Positions 7,903-15,683 of a stretch of DNA of 64,000 nucleotides are shown one piece after another. The number at the start of each line of letters is the position of its first letter. The first letter of the stretch is position 1. This DNA is from Dielma fastidiosa (GTDB lineage: Bacteria; Bacillota_I; Bacilli_A; Erysipelotrichales; Erysipelotrichaceae), in the NCBI RefSeq assembly GCF_000313565.1, contig NZ_HE578924.1:285881-349880 (forward strand), read 5' to 3'. The notes beneath the pieces were generated by a model. That model was not told where the DNA came from and searched no databases. It saw only the letters and a program-made list of their open reading frames with translations. The position numbers and the translations under genes are program-made.

Positions 7903-9743
7903 GATTCTATTGATAATAATTGCTGCTGCTTCTCTAATAATGATTGTGATGTATACAATTCATAATATGCGCCCTTTTGTTTCATCAGCTCATCATGAGA
8001 TCCCATCTCTTTAATCAAACCATGATCAAGAACAATGATTTTATCCGCATTGACAATTGTCGATAAGCGATGCGCAACCACAAAGCTTGTGCGGCCGGCC
8101 AGCAGTTCCTTGATTGCCAGCTGAATCACCTTTTCACTCTCTGTATCGATAGAGCTTGTCGCTTCATCAAGAATCACGATGCTTGGATCAGAGAGGATAG
8201 CACGGGCAAATGAGAGCAGCTGTTTCTGGCCGGTAGACAGCATATCACCGCCTTCGCCAACCTCACTGTCATACCCCTTAGGCATATGCATAATAAAGTC
8301 ATGGGCATGAATCAAACGCGCTACATCTTCAACCTCTTGATCAGTAGCATCCGGCCGGCCATAGCGGATATTATCCCTGATTGTACCGCTGAATAAGTTG
8401 GGAGTCTGCAGCACATAACCGATATTGGAATGCAGCCAGCCGACACTGCGTTTTTGAATATCTTTGCCATCCATTAAAATCTGGCCCTGTTTTGGTTCAT
8501 AGAAACGGCAGAGCAGATTAACAATCGTACTCTTGCCAGATCCGGTTTCACCAACCAGCGCGATCATTTCACCTTGTTTTACTTGTAGGTTAAAATCGGA
8601 TAATACCTTTTCATTTTCATTATAGAAGAAATCAACATGCCTGAATTCCACATTGCCAAGCAATGGTTCATAATTCTCTTCCTTCGGTTCCAGTAAGGTT
8701 CCATAGACTGCTTTTACTTCATCACTGTCATCAATTTCTACCTCTTCATCTAAAAGACTCAGGATTCGCTCACCGCTTGCCTGGGCCATCTGCATTTCAC
8801 CTAAAACTCTGGCAATCTGCTTTAAGGGTTCAAAGAACAGCTCCGCGTAATTGATAAACATTGACAGCGTACCAAACTGTATTACTGAAAGCAGAACCTG
8901 ATTACCGCCGATATAAACTAATAAAGCCAGCACGATGCCTGATAATAAGAAAACAACCGGCTGAAACAGTGAATTAATTCGTGCCGCCCGCATTGAATAA
9001 GTTTTCATGTCATGCGTCTTAATTTTAAATTCCTCATAATTTTCCTGTTCCACACCCAATGTTTTTGTTGTCTTTGCGCCGCTGATGCTTTCTGAGAAAC
9101 CGGCAGTAATCTTAGAATTACTTTTTCTCGCCTTACGCTGTGCCGATAACAGACGCTTCTGGAAATACATCGTCACAAACCATAAAAAAGGAACCGCGAC
9201 TAAAATAGCCAATGCCATTTTCCAATTAACTGCCAGCATAACAGCCGTAATACCAACAATTAATACGGCACCCCAGATCAGATCCATTAAGCTCCAGGCT
9301 AGTATTTCAGCCAGTCTGCCGGTATCCGATGTAATTCTCGCCATTAGCCAGCCGTTTGCGGTACGGTCAAAATAAGGAAAAGACAGATTCTGAAGCTTCA
9401 CAAAGCATTTTTTCCGTAAGTTCTTACCAAAACTGCTCTCTACGCCGCCTGCATAACGGAAATAAAGATAGAGACAGATCGAGCGAATCACAATACCGCC
9501 GGCATATACAGCTATAAAAATCGGTAAAGATTCCTGACTTGCCTGACCAACTACATACATATCAATCGCATATCGGTTAAACAGCGGGAAAATAATATCG
9601 GTAAGTGCAAAGGCAAGATTGGCCGCTAATAAACAAATAACCACTTTTTTCTCTTCCCACAGAATTTTAAGCATCCGCATCCAGCATGAGCGGTCAAACG
9701 CCTTGCTTTGATATTCCTTTTCCTCAAGAATACTATTCGCCAT
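7887..9743 (-). CDS. ABC exporter half-transporter, catalytic subunit
   Basis: 618 residues: six transmembrane helices (about 25-310), then an ATPase domain with Walker A GETGSGKST, Walker B IVILDEATSSID (catalytic Glu present) and signature LSTGQKQ, in which the usual second Gly is Thr. I start it at 9743 because GGAGGTGAG lies 5 bases upstream; an in-frame ATG at 9800 has no such site. It overlaps the partner gene by 11 bases. With the partner's altered Walker B it matches heterodimeric multidrug or lipid exporters that have one degenerate ATP site. It is cargo of the feoB element. Confidence 0.92.
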   Translation of the reverse strand: MANSILEEKEYQSKAFDRSCWMRMLKILWEEKKVVICLLAANLAFALTDIIFPLFNRYAIDMYVVGQASQESLPIFIAVYAGGIVIRSICLYLYFRYAGGVESSFGKNLRKKCFVKLQNLSFPYFDRTANGWLMARITSDTGRLAEILAWSLMDLIWGAVLIVGITAVMLAVNWKMALAILVAVPFLWFVTMYFQKRLLSAQRKARKSNSKITAGFSESISGAKTTKTLGVEQENYEEFKIKTHDMKTYSMRAARINSLFQPVVFLLSGIVLALLVYIGGNQVLLSVIQFGTLSMFINYAELFFEPLKQIARVLGEMQMAQASGERILSLLDEEVEIDDSDEVKAVYGTLLEPKEENYEPLLGNVEFRHVDFFYNENEKVLSDFNLQVKQGEMIALVGETGSGKSTIVNLLCRFYEPKQGQILMDGKDIQKRSVGWLHSNIGYVLQTPNLFSGTIRDNIRYGRPDATDQEVEDVARLIHAHDFIMHMPKGYDSEVGEGGDMLSTGQKQLLSFARAILSDPSIVILDEATSSIDTESEKVIQLAIKELLAGRTSFVVAHRLSTIVNADKIIVLDHGLIKEMGSHDELMKQKGAYYELYTSQSLLEKQQQLLSIESEPLV

Positions 9744-11523
9744 GGCTCTCACCTCCTTCACTTTGTATTTCATAAATTCGTTTATATAAGCCTTCCTCAT
9801 GAATTAAAGTCTCATGAGTGCCGCTTTGTATCAGCTTGCCATGATCAAGCACCAATATTAAATCCGCGCTGCGCGCTGTATTGATCCGATGCGTAATCAT
9901 TAACGTAGTAACCGGATAATCCAGCTGATTTAAGGCATCCTGGATCATCGCATCAGTTTTAGAATCGAGAGCGCTTAGTGAATCATCAAAGATAACGATC
10001 GGTGATTTAAGCAGCAGTGAGCGTGCGATAGCCAGACGCTGTTTCTGACCGCCGGATAAGGTTACACCCTTTTCGCCGACTTCAGTATCATAGCCCTTTT
10101 CAAATTCCTCAATTACATTATGGATACTGGCCGTCTTAGCCGCTTTGATGATTTCATCGCGCTCACTCTTACTGGCAGCCAGATGAATATTTTCATAAAT
10201 CGTTTTACTGTATAGGAATGGCTCCTGAAGCACGATTTGTACCTTCTTGCGCAGCCAAGCTTTGCTGATGGTGCGCAGTTCATGGCCGTCTATGCGGATT
10301 GAACCGCCCTTATAATCATAGATGCCATTCAACAGATGAATCAATGAGCTTTTACCGCTGCCCGTAGGCCCCATGATTGCCACGCGGGTATTCGCTTCAA
10401 TATGGAAGCTGACATCATTCAGCGTGTGTTCTTCACTGTCTTCATAATTGAAGGATACATGATCAAACACGATATCACCGATGATTTCAGGCTTAATACC
10501 CGCTTCCAGATCTTCTGCCTCTTCATCAAGAATTTCCTTGATACGGGTAACAGATACGCTGACCTTCCCCATATCGGCAAGGATTCTGCCCAGCTGACGG
10601 ATTGGCCAGATAATCATGCTGATGTAAGTCAGAAAGACAAAGAAGGTACCTACACTCAGCTGCTGCGCCACTGCAAACTGAATGCCGAAGATAATCATGA
10701 TCAGAATCTGTATCATGCCGATTAAATCGGAGATGTTCCAGAAAATACCTAAGGCGTTAACTAAGCGGAACAGCTTGACACGATAATCTTCATTTTTCTC
10801 TTCAAATTTATCAATTTCAACCTTTTCCTGATGGAATGCTTTCACTACCCGCATCGCATTGAGATTTTCCTGCAAAACCGCCATCATTTTTGATTCCGCA
10901 ATATCGCAGTCCAAGAAGATTTTTTTAGACTTGGTATAGAAAATCAAGGATGCAATCAGAATCAGCGGCAGCAGTACGACTGAAATTGCCGCGAGCTTGG
11001 CATGCTTAGAGAATAAGATTGCCGCCGCAAAACAGACGATCAAGATCGAATAAAGCATTTCTGATATTTGTGAGGCGAGAAAACGCCGAATCTGATCGAT
11101 ATCTGAGGTACAGCGCTGCAGCAAATCACCGCTGTCCTTTTGTTTGTGATAGGCAAACGGCAGCTTCTGCATATGATCATAAACCGCGTTGCGGATATTT
11201 TCCGCAAAGGTTTCAGATACCAAACCGCAGTTAATGGTTCGCCGATGAACGCCAAAAGCAATTAATATATAAACAGCCAGCATCAGCAATGAACCAATCC
11301 ATAAATTATTACGCAAATGCGCATCACCGCCCAGCCGCTGCAGAATTGCGGTAATCATTTGATTATCAGCCGGAATCCCCTGAATAACATTATCCACCAT
11401 GATTGATAAGATCAATGGTGATATCAGCATTGCCAGCGCGTAGATTGCCACATCAAAGAAAATAGCGATAATTCGCTTATCATCTGGTTTCGCATAGTCC
11501 AATATAAACTTTAACTTTTTCAT
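9733..11523 (-). CDS. ABC exporter half-transporter, degenerate-site subunit
   Basis: 596 residues: six transmembrane helices (about 15-300) and an ATPase domain with Walker A GPTGSGKSS, a canonical signature LSGGQKQRLAIAR, and Walker B IVIFDDSLSALD, where Asp replaces the catalytic Glu. That pattern marks the non-hydrolysing half of a heterodimeric exporter (TM287/288 or BmrCD type). AAGGAGGG lies 8 bases before the ATG. It is the first full gene after a leader peptide and a terminator hairpin, so expression is probably controlled by attenuation. Substrates cannot be told from sequence. Confidence 0.92.
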   Translation of the reverse strand: MKKLKFILDYAKPDDKRIIAIFFDVAIYALAMLISPLILSIMVDNVIQGIPADNQMITAILQRLGGDAHLRNNLWIGSLLMLAVYILIAFGVHRRTINCGLVSETFAENIRNAVYDHMQKLPFAYHKQKDSGDLLQRCTSDIDQIRRFLASQISEMLYSILIVCFAAAILFSKHAKLAAISVVLLPLILIASLIFYTKSKKIFLDCDIAESKMMAVLQENLNAMRVVKAFHQEKVEIDKFEEKNEDYRVKLFRLVNALGIFWNISDLIGMIQILIMIIFGIQFAVAQQLSVGTFFVFLTYISMIIWPIRQLGRILADMGKVSVSVTRIKEILDEEAEDLEAGIKPEIIGDIVFDHVSFNYEDSEEHTLNDVSFHIEANTRVAIMGPTGSGKSSLIHLLNGIYDYKGGSIRIDGHELRTISKAWLRKKVQIVLQEPFLYSKTIYENIHLAASKSERDEIIKAAKTASIHNVIEEFEKGYDTEVGEKGVTLSGGQKQRLAIARSLLLKSPIVIFDDSLSALDSKTDAMIQDALNQLDYPVTTLMITHRINTARSADLILVLDHGKLIQSGTHETLIHEEGLYKRIYEIQSEGGESHGE

Positions 11524-11541
11524 ATTTTCCCTCCTTTATAG

Positions 11542-11569
11542 CATAAAAAAAATAGGCATCATGCCTATT
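11542..11569 (-). terminator. Intrinsic terminator in the ABC operon leader (putative attenuator)
   Basis: AATAGGC and GCCTATT (11551-11569) form a stem with a short loop, followed on the minus strand by a run of T. It lies between the leader ORF and the ABC genes, about 20 bases before the ribosome site. Unless bypassed it would stop transcription before the exporter. Confidence 0.8.
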
Positions 11570-11592
11570 AATGAATAAAATGAATGATCTGG

Positions 11593-11700
11593 CTAAATGA
11601 AAAAATCTTTAGACAGGCGGTTTTTATCATGAATAAAAGCATGGTTTTCAGCGTTATAGATGTTAGTATTACGGGTCTTGCAGCTATAAAATAATTTCAT
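11593..11700 (-). CDS. Putative leader peptide of the ABC exporter operon
   Basis: A 35-codon ORF starting MKLFYSCKTRNTNIYN, with a perfect AGGAGG 8 bases upstream of its ATG; a second ATG two codons earlier sits too close to the ribosome site. It is followed by an intrinsic terminator and then the exporter genes. This is the classic layout of ribosome-mediated attenuation at antibiotic-resistance and drug-exporter genes, such as bmrB before bmrCD in Bacillus. Translation stalled by a ribosome-binding drug would be expected to let transcription continue. The mechanism is inferred from the arrangement. Confidence 0.65.
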   Translation of the reverse strand: MKLFYSCKTRNTNIYNAENHAFIHDKNRLSKDFFI

Positions 11701-11745
11701 GATCATAACCTCCTCTCATTGTGTTTTCACACACTCACTGTTCAC

Positions 11746-11774
11746 ATTATATGCCAGGTTGAACTATATTGCAA
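11746..11774 (-). promoter_or_regulatory. Promoter of the ABC exporter operon
   Basis: On the minus strand TTGCAA (11769-11774), 17 bases, TATAAT (11746-11751). It lies inside the element just past the right attachment core, so it drives the cargo and not feoB. Confidence 0.85.
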
Positions 11775-11808
11775 ACTTTTTTTACAGGATATCCTAAAAA
11801 ACCCTACC

Positions 11809-11818
11809 CACATGGTTA
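11809..11818. repeat. Attachment-site core, right end of element
   Basis: Second copy of CACATGGTTA (see 6213-6222), at the point where the FeoB reading frame leaves the family consensus. Confidence 0.8.
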
Positions 11819-13096
11819 AGGCCTGCTTACCGCAAGCGCCGGCTTTTTTAAAGGCATGATCGAGATTAAAAGCCACTCTGGGCAGATAACCAAGGTCTTC
11901 CAAAAGTGAAAATAAAGGGAAAAAGATAGCCATTGGCGGCAGCATGACGGATACGACCCAAGCCAGCGTGCGATACATTCCCTCAGCAAAAAGACTTTGC
12001 GCCCATAAGGGAAAATGCATAAAGGCCAAGAAATTTTTTAAAGGTTCTTCAAAGCTGAAAAGTAAGCCGGACAAAAGCTCAGAAGGTACATTGGCACCGC
12101 TGATCGTAATCCAAAATACCAGACACAGAAGCAGGATCATGATGGGTATACCGGTAGCCTTTGAGGTTAAAATTTTATCGATTTTACGATCTCGGCTGTC
12201 ACTTTGATGATTTTGGGTCATGACACAATTCGCGGCAATTTGTTCACTTTTTTCAACTAATGAGGTCACAAGCAGTTCCCTGAACTGATCCTGGCCAATA
12301 TGCTGGAGCATAAGAACAGCATTTGCCTTTCTTACTTCATGCATTAATTCCTCATTCGCGCGCAGATCAAAGCCGAGATATTTCTGAATCGAATCAAGCA
12401 GTGAAACATTACCGTCCAATAGCTTAATCGCTGTCCAGCGCGCATTGATTTTCTCATCCAGCAGGCCTTCAAGCTGAGGCGTAATTGACGCGATTGCTTC
12501 TTCGATTGGCTGCGGGTAAGTGATTGCTAGCTTTTCCTCACTTGGCGCATAGGTATACAGCTCTTCCATTAAATTGTCCAGCCCCTGTTCGCTGACCGCA
12601 CTAGTGCCAATGACAGGCACATGCAGCGATTTAGCCAAGGCTTTCAGATTTACATTGATTTTCTTCCGTCTTGCCTCATCAAGCAGATTGACACAGACAA
12701 CAACCCGATCAGTAATTTCCAAGGTCTGCAGCACCAAATTTAAATTGCGCTCCAAGCATGTCGCATCTAAAACAATCACCGTCACATCCGGATCGCCAAA
12801 ACAGATAAAATCACGGGCAACCTCTTCTTCCTGTGAGTTAGCCATCAATGAATAAGTCCCCGGAATATCCACCAAGATGAAATTTTTACCCTTATACTGA
12901 TAGCTGCCGCGGGCGTTGACAACGGTTTTACCGGGCCAGTTGCCGGTGTGCTGATTCAACCCTGTCAATGAATTAAAGATCGTGCTTTTGCCGACATTGG
13001 GATTGCCGCCGATAGCGATAACCCGGTCTGCGGATGTTCTTTCAATTTTTAACTCATGGTCAAGGGCGAACGCACCTGTGGATTGATTTGTTAAGC

Positions 13097-13345
13097 TCAT
13101 AAGCTTTCCTCCTTTACAATGAATATCTGATCACTGACATCTTTTCTCAGGGCCAGCACACTGCCGCGGATTCGATAAGCAATTGGATCATTGGCTGGAC
13201 TTGCCTGCAAGTATGTGATCAGGGTGCCTTCTATACAGCCTAAATCAAGCAGACGGCGCCTGAGGTCAGAGCTGATATTCAGCTGCCGAACTTTTCCGCT
13301 CTCGCCTTTTTCAAGCTTACTGAGCGGTATTTGTAAACTCTGCAT
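13097..13345 (-). CDS. feoA: FeoA ferrous iron transport accessory protein
   Basis: An 82-residue SH3-like FeoA. LRRRLLDLGCIEGTLI and YRIRGSVLALRKD are the family signatures. FeoA binds the cytoplasmic part of FeoB and supports ferrous iron uptake. The 4-base overlap with feoB shows a feoAB operon. With feoB split, FeoA may have no functional partner unless the element excises. Confidence 0.93.
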   Translation of the reverse strand: MQSLQIPLSKLEKGESGKVRQLNISSDLRRRLLDLGCIEGTLITYLQASPANDPIAYRIRGSVLALRKDVSDQIFIVKEESL

Positions 13346-13486
13346 TTTCTTTCCTTCTTTCTGAATCTTCTCACACTTAACGTATGTCCCAAGTGCTTAA
13401 TGTTTCAAAATGCCCATAAATGCCTATGTTGTGATTTAAAACCTAAATACTTTGCGTTATAATATCAGCATTAAGGAGGATTTTTT

Positions 13487-14281
13487 ATGTTGCCTGATTT
13501 TCATGTTCATACCGAATTTTCAGGGGATTCACAGACACCCGTCACTGCGCAGATTGAAAGAGCCATCGAACTGGGCATGGAAACGATCTGCATTACCGAT
13601 CATCATGATATTGATGCGCCAGAGGGTGACTGCTGTTTTCTTTTAGATATCCCTGCCCAGCAAAAGCGGCTTGCAGAATTAAAGGAAATTTATGCGGATC
13701 GAATTGAAATATTGACTGGGATTGAGCTGGGACTGCAGAGCCATGTGAAAGATGAAATCGATGAAGTATTAAACACTTATGAATTTGATTTTGTTTTAGG
13801 CTCCTGTCATTACGCAAGAGGCATGGACCCTTATCAGCCAGCTTATTTTGATCAGTTGGGGCATGATGAAGGATATCGTGTATTCTTTGAAGCAACGCTG
13901 CAGCGAGTGAAGCAATTTGATGATTTTGACAGTCTTTCTCATCTTGATTATCTAGTGCGTTATGAAAAGACACAGCATTATGATTATACGCTGGTTCGTG
14001 ACCTCATTGATGAAATTCTACAAGTTTTAATTATGAAAAACAAAGCATTGGAAGTAAACAGCGGTGGTTTTAAATACGGACTCAACCAGCCAAATCCAAG
14101 ACTGGAAATCCTAAAAAGATATCGTGAATTAGGCGGTCATCGAATCACCCTTGGTTCTGACGCTCATAAGCCTGAACAATTAGGCATCGGCTTTGAAGAA
14201 ACCAAAAGGCTGCTGAAATCGTGCGGCTATGACACTCTTACAATATTTAAAAAGCGCACCCCCATTGAATTGCCGTTATAA
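13487..14281 (+). CDS. Histidinol-phosphatase-type PHP domain phosphoesterase
   Basis: 264 residues of the PHP superfamily in the HisK/HisJ style. The metal-binding motifs are DFHVHTEFSGD at the start, ITDHHD (about 39), GIELG (about 81), GSCHYARG, LSHLDYLVRY and GSDAHKP near the end. AAGGAGG lies 7 bases before the ATG. HisK-type enzymes dephosphorylate L-histidinol phosphate in histidine synthesis. No other his gene is nearby, so another phosphoester substrate is possible. It is divergent from feoAB and ends at its own terminator. Confidence 0.85.
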   Translation: MLPDFHVHTEFSGDSQTPVTAQIERAIELGMETICITDHHDIDAPEGDCCFLLDIPAQQKRLAELKEIYADRIEILTGIELGLQSHVKDEIDEVLNTYEFDFVLGSCHYARGMDPYQPAYFDQLGHDEGYRVFFEATLQRVKQFDDFDSLSHLDYLVRYEKTQHYDYTLVRDLIDEILQVLIMKNKALEVNSGGFKYGLNQPNPRLEILKRYRELGGHRITLGSDAHKPEQLGIGFEETKRLLKSCGYDTLTIFKKRTPIELPL

Positions 14282-14285
14282 TAAT

Positions 14286-14310
14286 AAAAATCCGAACAGA
14301 TCGGATTTTT
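14286..14310 (+). terminator. Intrinsic terminator after the PHP gene
   Basis: AAAAATCCGA (14286-14295) pairs with TCGGATTTTT (14301-14310); a T tract follows on the plus strand. Confidence 0.88.
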
Positions 14311-14560
14311 TATTTTTCAACTAGTAATGATGATATTTTATTCGCATCCCAATGATATTGATCCGCATCTAATTCATGCAGACCAAAGTGATGAAGTCCA
14401 TAAAGCCGTGTGTTTCCACGATCAGCAGTAGCGTCGCACCACAGCTATTCCTGATCCAGATATATAATATTCCACATATGATGCCCATTAAACCATGTTC
14501 CTGTCACATTAAGGCAAGGTATTCCTGCTTTTTCAAGCAAAAAATTGGAACTTTTATGCT
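14310..14560 (-). pseudogene. Remnant of a transglutaminase-like domain protein
   Basis: The minus-strand frame ending at 14310 reads FLLEKAGIPCLNVTGTWF, then GHHMWNIIYLDQE, a TAG stop, then LWCDATADRGNTRLYGLHHF. That is the Cys-proximal, His (GHHMWN) and Asp (CDATAD) parts of a bacterial transglutaminase-like fold. There is an internal stop and no start or upstream domain, and the frame is lost beyond about 14560. It is therefore a decayed 3' end of a larger, probably cell-surface or secreted, protein gene. Confidence 0.7.
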
Positions 14561-14616
14561 TAAAAATGTAATTTTCTATATGATAAAAAATAAATATTGT
14601 TTACCTATTTTTAATA

Positions 14617-14883
14617 TTACTCCTTCTCTTTATCTTCATTGAGAACGATAGGAATAGTCATCTTTCCACATCCAATTACTGTCCCTTTGCCGCCTTTAGA
14701 CTTGTAGATTTTATTTTCTTGTTCAACTATTTTTTTGTATAAGGCTCTTGTTTCATCAGACCATTCCTTATATGGTTTTAGAAACTCTGTATAATCTATA
14801 TCTTTAGACAAGGGCTCTTCTTGTAAAGAAACTTTATTTAAATTAATGTTTTTAACATCTGACTTTTTGAATGGTTTTTTCAT
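14617..14883 (-). CDS. Unknown small charged protein
   Basis: 88 residues, strongly charged, with no signal peptide or membrane helix. It begins MKKPFKKSDVKNINLNK and holds a glycine-rich KGGKGTVIGCG before the tail. I do not recognise it. AGGGAGC about 7 bases before the ATG supports translation. The region is AT-rich and sits beside a decayed gene, so it may be acquired DNA. Confidence 0.55.
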   Translation of the reverse strand: MKKPFKKSDVKNINLNKVSLQEEPLSKDIDYTEFLKPYKEWSDETRALYKKIVEQENKIYKSKGGKGTVIGCGKMTIPIVLNEDKEKE

Positions 14884-15161
14884 AATTTGCTCCCTATCGT
14901 TTTGTTCTCTCCATATAAGCGTTTTTTTATGCTAACTCAATTATAGGATTGATTAATTTTTATGTCAAAAAAAAGATATGGTCTTGATGAGCACTTTGAA
15001 AGATGGCGACTCACCGCATTAAAGATACAACGGTAATGATGAATAACTGTTAAGGAATACCGATAATTTTCCGTTGTCTATTTTTTAATATTGCTATAAC
15101 TAATATTTCTCATTTTGGCGATTTTTTCATTATAACGAAAACGCAATTTTTTTTATAATAA
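14884..15161. other. AT-rich intergenic region
   Basis: About 280 bases between the small unknown gene and the rlmH terminator, with poly-A and poly-T tracts. No convincing gene, RNA or repeat is visible. A 24-codon plus-strand ORF at 14962-15036 lacks a ribosome site. Confidence 0.5.
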
Positions 15162-15192
15162 TAAAAAAGATTGACACAAACAGATGTCAACC
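15162..15192 (-). terminator. Intrinsic terminator after rlmH
   Basis: On the minus strand GGTTGACA (from 15192) pairs with TGTCAATC (to 15169), followed by a run of six T. It ends the long operon that runs down to rlmH. Confidence 0.88.
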
Positions 15193-15209
15193 TTAATTTG
15201 AACTCAAGA

Positions 15210-15683
15210 TTACTTATGATAGGGCATATGACGATTAATCATTGTTGCCCGATAGAATTGTTCTAAAACTAATACTCGAACCATTTGATGCGTAAATGTG
15301 CAGTCACTCAGTTTCCACCTGAAATCCGCCCTTTTTACTAATTCAGGACTTAAGCCCAATGAACCGCCGATGACAAAGGTAAGATTGCTTGATTGATAAG
15401 TATAGATTTTTTCGATTTTGGCGGCCAGCTGTTCACTGGTGATACTTTCTCCCCAAAGATCAAGTAAAATTACATATTCATTCTCTTTGATTTTAGAAAG
15501 TACACGTTCGCCTTCAATTTTTTTAACCTGTTCATTTTGCGCATCGGAATTGCTTTCCGGTGCCATCATATCCGCAACCTCAAGTATTTCAACCTTTTCA
15601 TAAGGCTTCAGACGTTTCACATATTCATCAACTAAGGCAGTCAGTGCCTTATCCTTTAATTTGCCAACTGTTATCAGCTTCAT
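15210..15683 (-). CDS. rlmH: 23S rRNA pseudouridine-1915 N3-methyltransferase RlmH
   Basis: 157 residues, the normal SPOUT-class RlmH length. Family signatures are FVIGGSLGLSPE in the trefoil knot and the C-terminal LVLEQFYRATMINRHMPYHK, which includes residues that contact the ribosome. It methylates pseudouridine 1915 in helix 69 of 23S rRNA using S-adenosylmethionine. It overlaps htrA by 4 bases and is the last gene of the operon, an order (walJ-htrA-rlmH) also known from Bacillus. Confidence 0.97.
   Translation of the reverse strand: MKLITVGKLKDKALTALVDEYVKRLKPYEKVEILEVADMMAPESNSDAQNEQVKKIEGERVLSKIKENEYVILLDLWGESITSEQLAAKIEKIYTYQSSNLTFVIGGSLGLSPELVKRADFRWKLSDCTFTHQMVRVLVLEQFYRATMINRHMPYHK

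Larger units (their letters stand above)
6213..11818 (-). mobile_element. Serine-recombinase element inserted in feoB, carrying an ABC exporter
   Basis: A 5.6-kb insertion bounded by a 10-bp direct repeat. Its content, all on the minus strand, is a leader peptide, two ABC half-transporter genes, a 37-codon ORF and a large serine recombinase placed right at one end. No transposase, terminal inverted repeats or conjugation genes are present, so it would move only through its own recombinase or with helper functions. Recombination across the repeats would release a circle of 5596 bp and rebuild feoB with no scar. Inserting beside a conserved membrane-protein codon run is typical of site-specific integrases. 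Confidence 0.85.
11742..13100 (-). pseudogene. feoB: FeoB ferrous iron transporter, 5' half (split by insertion)
   Basis: The first 430 codons are genuine FeoB: a G domain with GNPNVGKST (G1), DIPGTYSL (G3) and NLLDEA (G4), the helical regulatory region, then the first transmembrane helices up to GACGKQALTM. After that the frame runs 22 codons into the inserted element and stops at 11742. The rest of FeoB lies at 5372-6217. The truncated protein keeps the GTPase but lacks most of the membrane channel, so iron transport should be lost while the element is integrated. Its ATG overlaps the feoA stop by 4 bases. Confidence 0.94.

Noticed and set aside
6213-11818. Insertion sequence or composite transposon as the explanation for the split feoB
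   Set aside because: There are no terminal inverted repeats and no transposase. A serine recombinase beside a short shared core fits site-specific integration better.
13487-14281. Histidine biosynthesis operon
   Set aside because: Only one PHP phosphatase is present and no other his gene lies in the window.
14962-15036. 24-codon plus-strand ORF
   Set aside because: No ribosome site and no recognisable sequence; it may be chance.
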